From Diphasiastrum complanatum (Eukaryota; Streptophyta; Lycopodiopsida; Lycopodiales; Lycopodiaceae): a stretch of DNA of 64,000 nucleotides. The notes under the pieces were generated by a model that was given only the letters and a program-made list of their open reading frames with translations, had not been told where the DNA came from and did not search any database. Location: positions 35,999,239-36,063,238 of the forward strand of contig CM055110.1 in assembly GCA_029204225.1 (NCBI GenBank), in the 5' to 3' direction. A program made the position numbers and the translations under genes. Positions 49,080 through 59,389 of this stretch are shown here, piece after piece (position 1 is the stretch's first letter; every line of letters starts with the position of its first letter).

Positions 49080-49380
49080 TGCACACGTAGTTAAAGACAA
49101 GCTTGCACCTGTCACGAATATAAGCCAATACGGGTGTTGATGGCCTAGACAATGATACCCACCTAGAAATATAGCAGATGGATGTAAAGACAACAATTCT
49201 ACAAGGAGACTTGAAGTAAGCAGTGTTTATGATGCAACCACCCAGCTTTGGGCAGGGAAAGGGACCTACTATACACGCTATATAAGGCATTGTATAGATT
49301 GAAGCAGGAATCACGCATTTGTCATCAAAAGATAAACCCCCTCCTCCGTGAAAATGGATTAAAGAAGTGGTAAGACTAAG
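49080..49380 (+). pseudogene. Decayed copia reverse transcriptase relic
   Basis: Frames on the plus strand give QMDVKTTILQGDLK, then MMQPPSFGQGKG and LYRLKQESRICHQKINPLL, matching copia QMDVKTAFLNGDLEEE, QPPGF and LYGLKQ.PR in order. Stops and shifts lie between them. A 202-residue minus-strand frame (48793-49401) is antisense to it and not a gene. Confidence 0.5.
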
Positions 49381-49755
49381 CAACTCTATGAGTTCTAACA
49401 CTAATGAAGAAAAGGGGGGAATGAAAGGGGAACCTACAGGAGACTTGTAGGGTTGTTAATATATGTCATAGCCTGCACTTGGACCATACATTGGAACTAC
49501 ATTGAATAAGTTAAAGTAATTCTTAGAAAAAACAAGAATCACGCATTGGATGGGAACAAAGAAGAGTATCAGGTACACGTGCAATATTGCCTTCAGTATC
49601 ATTTCGCTTGATATTTAGTTTAGGTAAAAAAATTGGTTCATAGAAATTTTAAAAGTTGGAACATTCATATAATGATAAGGCCTTAGTTCTTCAGCATTTT
49701 GAGTTTTTTAAGAATTAACAATAGTTAACTTAAAACAAGGCTGAACTATGAGAGA

Positions 49756-49940
49756 GGGATTGTGAGGTTGTTGAGACCAACGGAGGCACAGTTTAGCTGA
49801 AAGATCATAGAGATGAAGGCTGTTAGGGCCACGGACAATTCATGGCCCAGGCAGTCAGAGAAACCAAACCATGCAAACATTGTTGTCACTTTCTGTTGTC
49901 CTTGACACATGGATTGTGAAGCGTATATGATAATAAGGAG
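49756..49940 (+). repeat. Direct repeat, copy 2
   Basis: Second copy of the 48425-48640 repeat, about 1.33 kb downstream and in the same orientation, with roughly 75-80% similarity by eye and several small indels. Confidence 0.6.
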
Positions 49941-50590
49941 AAATTGCGTGTTCGTGTGTAAAGAGCATTGCTATGTTCTTTTTCATGTTGCAATCTAATT
50001 GCATGACTGAAACTGATTTAGGTATTTTGATTCTTCATAAGCTTGTGAAGTGAACTCAATAAACAAAGTTAACATAGGCATGCATAAAAGAGTGGATAAG
50101 GAAAAATTCCTAGAAGATGGAATCAATTCAGATGGCAAACAAGAAGTTTCCTTAAAGGCTTGTAAAGTCCTCTTTGCATAAATAAAGTAGATCTCAAACT
50201 GATATTACCTCAATGATTCTATGCGTGTGATCCATAACAGTAAAAGTTCGCAAGCAATCCACTTATCAAAAATATCAACAGCAATGCTATTTCTGATTTC
50301 TGAACACTTAAAATTAGACGTAAAGAACTTTGCACAAACCATACTATAGTCAAATTCACCAAATCCGTCATTCCATCAAAAAATGTAGGCCTTGGGGACT
50401 CTAGAACTCAAGAAATATTTTACGCTGAATGTTCATATTAAGTAAATTTTTCATTCACCTAAACTGAGCAGATGGAGGCTTGAGCAACAAGGAAGACTTT
50501 TAAACCAAAACAAATCACGCAACCTCTAAAAAAATTACCCTAAAACTGAATAAACCTACAAGCATACAATGACAAAGTTGACCAGATTTT
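49941..50590. other. Unassigned stretch within the probable 5' intron
   Basis: AT-rich, no recognisable coding region on either strand, no clear repeat. Confidence 0.4.
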
Positions 50591-51208
50591 GAATAGTTAC
50601 CATCTCCTAGACGTTTCCAAGACTTCGCGAAGGGCATATGTTTTGGCAAAGATCTAAAGATCAAACAAACTTCACTGAATCCAAAATTGATATAAGAACC
50701 CCATCCCTAGCCTGCTGCAAACACCAATCCTCCGTCCAAGATGCACCCGCCATTTTCCCGTCAAATCATGCAAGCAATCCACCAAAATGCGAGAAGAAGC
50801 AATTGCTCCCAGCTCCGAGCGGGCTTCACCACTGATTGCGTCCCTCCACGCTGCCTGGGACGGCATGGCATCGATCATCGATCAATGAGAATGGGAGGCA
50901 AGAATCCATCGCCATAGCAATCGAGAGAGAGGAAAGCATTCTCGGGAGAACGTAAGAAGGCTGCCTTCGTCTAAGGAAAATAATACTGAGGAAAAAAGAG
51001 GGCTTAAGCGCACGCCATCTTTGGCGGCCGCCCACTTGGATGGCAGCCACGCGTCAGCACTAGCATTCTAACGACCTAGATTTGTATACGTGGCAAAATC
51101 TGAATGGATTGATAATATCCAACGGCTGTGACCTGGACTCGAGTCTTTTGCTTCGACATAAGGTGAATGCGTGTGTTGGGGGTCACGTCCCCTCCAAATA
51201 TAAATCGA
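50590..51208 (-). promoter_or_regulatory. Probable 5' leader exon and promoter of the RING-CH gene
   Basis: This is the only GC-rich, CpG-containing patch for many kb (for example GGCGGCCGCCC at about 51025). On the minus strand it reads through a 68-codon frame (50878-50672) and reaches a possible donor GAGATG|GTAACT near 50600, leading towards the AG acceptor at 47041. Position and base composition fit a host transcription start for the RING-CH gene. The short frame could be an upstream open frame or part of an N-terminal exon. This is inference; no promoter box is certain. Confidence 0.4.
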
Positions 51209-51638
51209 AGGAGGAGCGTCGCCGTTCGTGGGTGCCTCAACGGGCATGGTAGGGCTTTAAATTTTTTTTGGCCTTGCAAAGGGGATGCTATAATATGTTA
51301 AGGTTGGTCGATGGCTCCTTGCAAAGCCGAGGCTATAACATTAGGTTGGCTGATGGAGTTTGCAAAAAACGTCAATGATAGATATAGTGTATGAAAACTT
51401 ACAAATCTCTTTTGAAAATGAAGGGTAGGTCTAACAGTGTGAAGGTCGGTATGCATTACAACGAGCCACCCTCAAAGATGATTGAAATTTTGAAAAGTCA
51501 TGCAAAACGGTGCATTGAATGCATCAGCTCAAAGTTGCATGCATGAGCTCATAATTGGTGACATTCAAAATTATGTGGACTTGAATTGTATGCATGCGAG
51601 CTTAGAATTGGAAACACTCAAGAATAGGCAATCTCGAA
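51209..51638 (+). repeat. Dispersed 430-base repeat, copy 1
   Basis: Collinear with 57789-58206 (same orientation) from GAAGGAGGAG through GGCATGGTAGGGCTTTAAAT, AGATATAGTGTATGAAAACT and GAGCCACCCTCAAAGATGAT to AGAATAGGCAATCTCG, at perhaps 85-90% identity with small indels. It ends where the copia C LTR begins and starts next to the RING-CH promoter area. The family is not recognised. Confidence 0.9.
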
Positions 51639-51652
51639 TAGATAAACACACA

Positions 51653-52393
51653 TGTGTGGAGCCTGTTCCCACGTGTGAAAATAGTGTACTTGTCATGTAC
51701 CACAATCATATAGGTTGTACATATGATTTAATTCAAGTTCTAGTGGCTAAAAAGGCCAAAAACTAGTTTTCTAGACATATGACACATGGCATCAATCTAT
51801 TGATTGCATGAGCCACATCCTTTGGTTAGGTGTCATATCACATGTGTAGAGGACAGCTCACATGTGTGGAATAAGCTGAAGTAGGCGAATTTTGACTTCT
51901 AGAAGATTTTCAACTAAATCTCCATATAGAAGGAAAATGGACCAAAAGTGCTCAAAATAGAAGGTTTTGTCCAAGTGTCAGTTTTGCATGATGAATCATC
52001 ATATGACAAAGCACCTTCACACGTGGGATCAGAGGGATGATCAGTACCACGAGCTCCCACTTATTGTATATATAGAACCACATTTGGCCATAATCATTGT
52101 GAGACACCAATCTTGGTTTTAGAAGCAATTTTGAGTGATTCTCTCCGTTTGTCTACATTTGTTTTGATTGTTTTGAGGTTCTATCAATGTGTACTTGATT
52201 TTCAGGTTGGAGTCCGTACTCAGATAGTGTTTCACACGTGTGAAACCAGAAAGTACACCTACCTTCAATTAATGATTGTTCTTGTTAGGATTTTGTGTCT
52301 AGAATCGATCTAGATTGATCTTAATCTCAAGTAGATTGATAGATGAGGATCAAATCAGGATCCACTCTTGGTCCTTTTTGTACTTTTTGCACA
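51653..52393 (+). repeat. Copia-type 5' LTR, element C
   Basis: The right border is firm: ...TTTTTGCACA followed directly by a tRNA-Met primer-binding site. The left border TGTGTGGAGCC (51653) is inferred from TG...CA symmetry and from the break in the 430-base repeat at 51638. It contains a TATA-like GTATATATAG near 52065 and the palindrome TTTCACACGTGTGAAA at about 52230. Confidence 0.55.
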
Positions 52394-52406
52394 TGGTATC
52401 AGAGCC
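52394..52406 (+). other. Primer-binding site, initiator tRNA-Met, element C
   Basis: TGGTATCAGAGCC directly follows the LTR end, identical to the site of the complete copia element at 30597-30609. It fixes the orientation as plus. Confidence 0.88.
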
Positions 52407-53028
52407 TAGTACAAGAGGTTTTGTTGAATTGATAGGGTTAATCCAAATCAAAGCCAAAATTAGCAGTTTTTTGGAAACTAGTCAAATTTTGTGTAGCGAG
52501 TTGGATTTGATAGCTATCCTCAAATTTTTTTGGTCTAGATCTTGTTGTGGGTTGTAGGAATCCTTTTCACACGTGTGAGTCCGTACATCTCCAGTTTTGA
52601 CTGAGAAATTTCAAAAATTTGTAGAATTCGACTCACATATCCAATTTGAGTAATTTTTGGTGCAAAATCAAGCATTTTCTATAGATAATCTAAACGCTTG
52701 ATTAGTTCTTGGATTAGATCAGCCAATAAATTAAATTTGAAGCTTGAATTAGGTGCATTAATTGATTATCTCTGATTTTTTGAGTGCATGTTGAAGTTGA
52801 GAGAGATTTTGCTAAAAATCATAGATTAAGGAGTGATATGCAAGGTGAGAGGTTGAAATCCATTGTACCATCACCTAGATTTGTTCAAGAGTGATAGGGT
52901 CAAGTTTAGAAGCATCAATTTGCTAGAAAACAATCCTACTCAATTTGTTTGAGCGTTTGTGAGGTTTGAAAAGAGTCATTAAGGTGTCTATGGCAAATGT
53001 GTAGAGAGAGTGCATTGTTTGGTTCAAG

Positions 53029-53607
53029 ATGCAAAAAGATGTCACTTTCATGAAAGTAACTTGGATTTATTTTATGTCCTTGGAAAGTATCTTGCTTGGA
53101 ACTTTAGATAAGTTCAAACTTATTGTTATGATCCAAGAGAAATCATTCAAGAATAAGGAGCAACAATCACAAAATGAAAATAGTTTCATTTATGTTATCA
53201 TGTCAACTTATGAAGAACCATTTCGCTTTGAAGAGATTTTTGTATCTCAAAGGTGGATTAAGGCAATACTAGTTGAGTGTGATGCCTTAAAAGATAGCAA
53301 AATATGTTTTCCTTGTAAGCTTACATTAGTTATGAAGTCAAAGGAATGGAAATATCTTCATAATGTAGGATCTTTTGGTTTCAATAAGATCATGAATGAT
53401 GTGTTCATTCATAAAGATGAAAATTGTATGTTTTCGATCCTAAAGGCAAGTTGTAAACTTCTTATGAGAATAAGTGAAGCATCCAAAGTGGACACTTATA
53501 TCCATAAGCAAGTAGTTAGCCTTATTGAGATGGAAATACCTTTTGATTTCAATATTGAAAAAATCATGCCAAGTTGTGTGATTTTTGGACTTATGTTTCT
53601 AGCATAA
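53029..53607 (+). pseudogene. Retroelement coding remnant of element C
   Basis: A 192-codon open frame. STYEEPFRFEEIFVSQRWIK...VECDAL resembles the start of copia reverse transcriptase (EEP.SFEEA....W..AM..E.DAL). The later part CKLLMRISEASKVDTY matches the minus-strand frame near 8000-8030. Gag, protease and integrase are absent between the primer-binding site and this frame, so a large internal deletion, or an unusual coding order, is implied. No 3' LTR is seen. Confidence 0.4.
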
Positions 53608-53639
53608 GTAATCTTGATAATCATAGGAAGTGCATATTG

Positions 53640-54514
53640 AATGGCCTACATCTACCTACACTTAAAACGGATTGAAATCAGAGCCTACACTACATTAACA
53701 CTGAGCTACCTTGCATAACTTGACAGAAACAAGAAACAAAGCTAAACTACAGCATGTTAGAAGTCCGAGAATCAAGAAACTAGCCAGCCTTTTGATTCTT
53801 GGACATCCCAAGAACATCAAGAACTAGAATGCTAGAGAATATGCAAGATTTATGCCACTTTTCTAGCCTCTTTAGTTTACTTGAATGCTGGCTCCTGCAT
53901 TAATCCACAAGAAAATATGAAATCTAATCCACAGCTAGGAAAGCAAGAAAACTACTCCACTCTAAATCCACAACCACACACAATATGAACGGAAGGGCAT
54001 GATCATAGGGGCATCACTCAAGAAAACCATCATGATCAAGGAGCTTATTGTAGCATCAAAGTCATGAAAAATCTTCTTATTAAGCATGGAGTAGATACAA
54101 TGCAAAAAGCTCCTCTTCACAAAGAGGGAGTCTCTTAAATAAGCAAGAGAACTCCTTAGGTGGCATCCTAGTGGAATTTCCACATTTCACAAATTACAAG
54201 TGGAATATTGCTCTCCACTAGAGGTCACCATCAAAAGGTGGCTCACTCTACTTTCTTTAAAAGGGGTCTACTTGCATTTGTTACATTTGCTTAGAAATAC
54301 TAGTTCCTACATGGTCATTCCATCTTCCGGATTCACCATGAGGCTTACACAGTTCTTGCATGTCTTTCCTAGCTAGTATTTCTCGGCTCTCATACTCGGC
54401 TCTCAGTCTTCATTAGTCTCGTCTTCTCAGAGACCTCCTCGGTCTAAGGTGAGAGGTGCTCTTGAGTTGCTCTGTCCGAGTATCTTGGGGATTCGTCAGA
54501 ATCAGCCAACATCA
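53640..54514 (-). repeat. 3' LTR of gag-only element, copy B
   Basis: Reverse complement of about 1725-2500. On the minus strand the LTR starts TGATGTTGGC right after a purine-rich AGGGGTGGGA (54515-54524), a fitting polypurine tract. The far end near 53640 is where similarity to copy A becomes weak. Confidence 0.65.
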
Positions 54515-54833
54515 TCCCACCCCTAATGTGTTGCAGGACCCACTGCAACTCATATTGGACGATGTCGCTCCTCTTTGCATTGGCATCTTCGATCGTCACC
54601 TGGAAAAGTGTAGATGCTTGTTCACTTACATAAAACCAAGTGCTTATTGTCGCCAGTCTTTATCACAAAAACTGTTTTTCACAAATTGCCACAACTGGAT
54701 TTAGAATGTCTTATTCCTGTAATGGGTTGACATTCTCAAAATTTGGAGAGTTCTCAGCAGCTTCACAACTTGCATGCTCGAGTGCTTTCCATGTGTCTCT
54801 TTGTTTAGTCACTTGTATCTGCCATTGACGGTT

Positions 54834-56500
54834 TCATCTTTGGTTTCTTGGCAGATTCCATCTTTGGTTTCTTCTGGGAGGTCTGTATCCTCCATTTGCC
54901 TCTGGGTGTTTTCGTGGTTCTTCTCTCAGTTGAAGTTCCAGTCTTGTCGATGTCCTTTTCTGATAGGTAGCACAAATATTGGTTATCAGTCTCAAGGGGA
55001 TGGACTCATCATCAAAATTTTGGTGGTAGAAACAGTTTTGGATGGACGTTTGGTAACGGTGAGAAAACATGATGAAGCTTGGTGAAGGAACTGATAGTTC
55101 TACAATTGCAGCCTTGGACCCTTGCAATGTCGAGCTTCGACCACCACTTGCTGGGTGAGGAGCTTGCCTTATTTGCAGGTTCACGGATGTCTTCATCTTT
55201 CATTTTCTGCAGCTCTTTCTTTTGATCCATTACTTTTGGATCTCTTTGGGCTTCATAAGAGGAGATTCAACTATCATTACTCCAGAGAGTTTCTTTTGAT
55301 CAAGATCGATCTAACTCATCTGCTGTTTAAGTTTTGTCCTTTCGTCCTCAGCTTTCTGGATCTTTCTTTTTATTTCTTCTAGCTGCTTCGCCTGCTTTTG
55401 TAGGTCTTTTTTGGCTGAACAACCAATATAGGTGCTAGTTGGTCTCCACAAGACACTTGTAATGATCTATCAGCTACTTTGGTAAGACTATCAAAAACTG
55501 GGAATTTCTCAGAAGAACAGTAAATAGATGGTAAACAAATATGCTTGAAGAAGGAGACTGATTTTCCAATGCTTGTGTTTCCCTTTTTGAAGGATCTTTG
55601 TCGTGACTGGGGTACTTCTTCTGATCGAGTCACTTTGGATTGCCCATCTATCTTCTTAGCCTTGTCATTGTCGACTTTGGGTTTGTGACCTTGGCTGTCG
55701 ATCTTGCTGGTGTTGTTGTTGGCAGCGTAACTGCTCCAGTGGATCCAAGCAAATCCACTCTCTCTCTCTCTCTCTCCCCCCCCCCCAAAATCTGTTGGTG
55801 GGGATGTTGTTCCTGGTGACTGTTCATGCTCAGGATTGGATCGGCGTGTGGAACACGTAGTTGAAACTCGTTGAACATGTGACTGGACTAAAGATTGAAC
55901 AAATTTTGACTAAATTTGTTTTGATCTTGCTGTAGTTGACTCAAAGAATAATATGGCAATGAGATACAGGAATCATGGATTTCTCATAGTCTTCAAAAAT
56001 TTGAAATTGTTGTACATGATAATCTGAAGATGGATAGATGAATGAAAATGTGTTCTGGAGATGCTCTACAGAAGACTCTTGTGTAGTAGCTATTCCTCAT
56101 GCAAAAATCAGTCACACAAAATAGATGAAGAGAAACAAGGAAATAAACAAACGTTACAGATAGTGAGAACTATATAGCACTTGTCGAACAAAACTTGCAT
56201 TCATCAACATTGATAATGTACCTTGATAGTTGCAATATTTCAGCTGTTTTGTAGAGTAATGTGACTTACTCTGACATGCCCTTGTCAAAACAAGACAGGG
56301 TTGGTGACACTAAAATCTATCATCATGGATAACAGATGTTGTAAGATATAGCGTGAGATGCAGGTATGGGTGAGGTATTATGTCCTGAGGACCTCTTTGA
56401 ACAAGAGAATGTCTAAATGGATTTTCAAATCCTAGATGTATTGTGTATTGGCACATTGGAAATCTTATTTGCATGTGGAAAGACAAATAGATTGGAGTCT
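54834..56500 (-). pseudogene. Post-gag reading frames of gag element B, function unknown
   Basis: Between the zinc knuckle and the LTR, copy B has about 1.7 kb absent from copy A. Minus-strand frames include a Ser/Thr/Pro-rich part with VDLLGSTGAV (55648-55878), SRQRSFKKGNTSIGKSVSFF (55379-55633), a coiled-coil-like KQLEEIKRKIQKAEDERTK (about 55320-55380) and a basic stretch near 54834-55196. I see no protease, reverse transcriptase, RNase H or integrase motif. Either it is a lineage-specific extra frame or a decayed capture; (TC)n and a C run at 55757-55785 break it. Confidence 0.4.
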
Positions 56501-56689
56501 GTAGAAACGAAAAAAACTGTCAATTCCCTGTGGAGGTTGCTCGTGGTTGGACATTGTAGCAGATGACAAAATAACGGTTTCACTTTCTTTCGACAGGGAC
56601 TCATTTCATATTGTCTTTTTTCATTATGGAGATGGTGTATTGGACGGTGATGTAGTAGAAGTTTACAAGAAACTTCTCGATTGAGCAGC

Positions 56690-57036
56690 AGGTTTACTGT
56701 TGGTTGCTATGGTGCTCGTGTTGTTGTTGTGAAGATCCTATTTGATTCATAATTGACGTGACGGGCAGGTAGGATCTTAGTTGGTTGTTTTGGACAGACT
56801 TTGAAACTGTGTTTTCGAATACAGTCGGGACACTCAATATGGTATTGGGTCTTAACTGGACAATCAACCATGAAGTGGTCGGTTTCACCACAAATGAAAC
56901 ATCTGGTGTGCAGTGGCCCTTGTATAATGGCGTAGCCATCTTGTATGGCTAGTGCATGATCTGACTCATCTGATCCCTCTACAACATAGTGGAATATAAG
57001 AAGACGTTGATCATTACCTAGCAAAAGACGATCCAC
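56690..57036 (-). pseudogene. Gag C-terminus with CCHC zinc knuckle (copy B)
   Basis: The minus strand reads LAIQDGYAIIQGPLHTRC, FICGETDHFMVDCPVKTQYH and CIRKHSFKVCPKQPTKILP without interruption; the knuckle CFICGETDHFMVDC is a clean CX2CX4HX4C. It corresponds to 5920-6110 of copy A. Upstream capsid sequence is missing: at 57036 the element meets a plus-strand LINE ORF1 fragment. Confidence 0.75.
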
Positions 57037-57257
57037 ATGTGCAGCGACTCGAATCTTCCATAGCAGATGTTAAGAAAGAGGTCATGGAGGCTAAAGAAAG
57101 AACACCAACACCAACACCAACTAAAACTATTCATGAAAGTGAGAAACAAAGTCAAAAGGAGGTTTCATGGGCAAACATCCTTAAACGTTCAGGTGAATTA
57201 AGTGCCCTAGTCTCGTTCATCTCCGCGACATTCACTGAGAGCCACTACCTACTGTAG
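57036..57257 (+). pseudogene. L1-like ORF1 fragment, copy 3
   Basis: MQRLESSIADVKKEVMEAKE, then SWANILKRSGELSAL and SFISATFTES, matching LRNLDSSIDDLKKEVTAIK, SWADVLKGPN and SFISATFTESRLREQ of the 40-kb copy. It begins exactly at the break in gag element B and ends at a stop at 57255. Only the coiled-coil and linker portion is present. Confidence 0.55.
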
Positions 57258-57788
57258 GACAGATCTAGTAAATTAAGTAGATTAATGTCATGCTTTCAAT
57301 GTACTGATCATTGACATCCAATAATCAATGTATATCTACAATGGATTCAGCGCCCTTATCAGATTTATTTATTCAGGAGGCATTACTCTCTGTAGCCAAC
57401 CATTTTTTGCTCAACGACATTCAGCTTAAGCTTATTCTTTGATACACAACCTTGTGTTGTTGCTTCAAGCCATTGTACTCATTTTTTCAATCAATCATAG
57501 TGCAAATTTTGTCTACACTATTGTTTTGTTCTATTGCGCATTGCTATTGTTCATTCATCTTGATTATTGTTGCTAGTAACTGACGCACTTCTGATGTGCA
57601 ACCATCCGTTGCTAAATCTTCTATTGCTATTACAAATTTCCGATTTGATATTAGAGATCTGTTTCTATCAGATCTCTACTAATCTGATATCAGTCGATCC
57701 TTCGGCATTTCCATCATTTTTACAACATGGTATCATAACTCATTTATGATAACCAACCATTTTTCGACATCTCTCTCTCTCTTCTTAA
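57258..57788. other. Unassigned stretch
   Basis: AT-rich, no recognisable coding content. 57290-57345 and 57560-57720 contain T-rich blocks and ACATGGTATCATAAC (about 57723), which resembles but does not match a copia primer-binding site. Confidence 0.3.
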
Positions 57789-58206
57789 TTGAAGGAGGAG
57801 TGTTGTCGTTAGTGGGTGCCTCTGGGCATGGTAGGGCTTTAAATTTTTTTTGGCCTTGCAAAGGGGAGGCTATAACTGTTAAGGTTGGTCAATGGATTTT
57901 GCAAAAACTCTCTGCAAACGCGAGGCTATACCATGCTATTGGTCAACGGATTTTGTAAAGCACGTCAGTCATAGATATAGTGTATGAAAACTTACAAAAT
58001 CTCTTTGAAAATGAAGGCCAGGTCTGGTCGGTATGCATTACAGCGAGCCACCCTCAAAGATGATTGAAATTTTGAAAGGCCATGAATGCATTAACTCGAA
58101 GTTGCAAGCATGAGCTCATAATTGGTGACATTCAAAATTATGTGGAATTGAATTCTATGCATGCGAGCTCAGAATTGGAAACATTCAAGAATAGGCAATC
58201 TCGGAC
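57789..58206 (+). repeat. Dispersed 430-base repeat, copy 2
   Basis: Second copy of 51209-51638, same orientation, 6.6 kb away. Beyond 58206 the copies diverge completely. Confidence 0.9.
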
Positions 58207-59389
58207 CATGTACTAGCTTGGAATTGCATGACATGGGCTTAGGGTTGGTAATATTTCAGGATTAGTGCATAGACCAACATGCATCGATATGCATACACTC
58301 CAAAAACCAATAAAAGCTAAAAGAGCTCTCAAATGGGATAGTACTTTGTGTATGATTAGATCTCTCATGAACCTTGTAGCTGTATATCTAGAGTGATTTA
58401 TTAGCTGCAATGGGTTGCTCTATAGCCCTTCTCGAACAAGTGATTGACAAAATCCAACTTGGGTTAGTGCTTGTGTTGTTGCCAATAACAATCAAAAAAT
58501 GGCTAGAGTCAATGTTGATTTTGACATATACTTTGAAGTAGATGGCAATCCCTTTGTTATAGGTGTCATACCATGCAATAGTGAATGTTGTGATATTGGA
58601 GTCATGCTAATATATGCATGCCACTTTTGAAAAATGTGATAGTAGTGATAGCAATCGGGAGTGAAGCAGTTGCTATTTTTTCAAAAAAATATGCGACATG
58701 TGTGATACGTGTTGCGACTTCATGTTTCTGTAGACATTTGCAACTCTTTGTATTTTGCAAAAAATGTAATACTTGTTGGGACTTTGTGTTGAAAATTGCA
58801 AACTGTCAAAAGCTAGTTCAGGTCTATACAAAAGCCACTTATGTGTGGATGATTTAGATTAGCAATAATGTCATACATGAATTCCAACATACAAGAATGA
58901 TATCTAATTGTTTATAAAAACATCTCAATCAAGAGAGAGAGAGAGAGAGAGAGAGTATAAAACTCGAGGTTGTGGGGAGCAGCTCGAATCATACTTATTG
59001 CACCATTGACATCTTGAACCTATGTGCTTCAAGGTTGGATGCGGTCAACTGTCGTAAAAGTTGCTACCCATAGGTTGCAAAAGGGAAACAAGAACATTGT
59101 GGTAAACCACAAAGGCCTTGCTAATGATGGTGAATTGTTTCCTATATTTCAACATAGATAGATATTTTGACAATCTTTTTACTAATATTTGAGTTATGGA
59201 AACCTTTTGATGATGAATTCATTTGAGAAGATGATCTTGTAGATATTTCAACAAATGTAGTGGAATAGCTCATATATTTGAAGTTTACTTTGGGCCCTTA
59301 TTGGTTTTTTATCCTTATTGATTACTTTGAGGGCCTAAGAGAGATGAATTATACATCTATTTCGAACATTTCCAGACAATCCCTAGCAC
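58207..59389. other. Unassigned stretch with short (AG)n at 58934-58955
   Basis: No domain is recognised. A Cys-containing frame at 58618-58857 is unremarkable. It is probably the upstream part of copia element E, too decayed to read; gag and protease were looked for and not found. Confidence 0.3.

Noticed and set aside
48793-49401. 202-residue hydrophobic minus-strand frame
   Set aside because: It is antisense to a copia RT relic readable on the plus strand and has no recognisable domain.
57723-57740. Copia primer-binding site ACATGGTATCATAAC
   Set aside because: Diverges from the tRNA-Met complement after eight bases and has no LTR in front.
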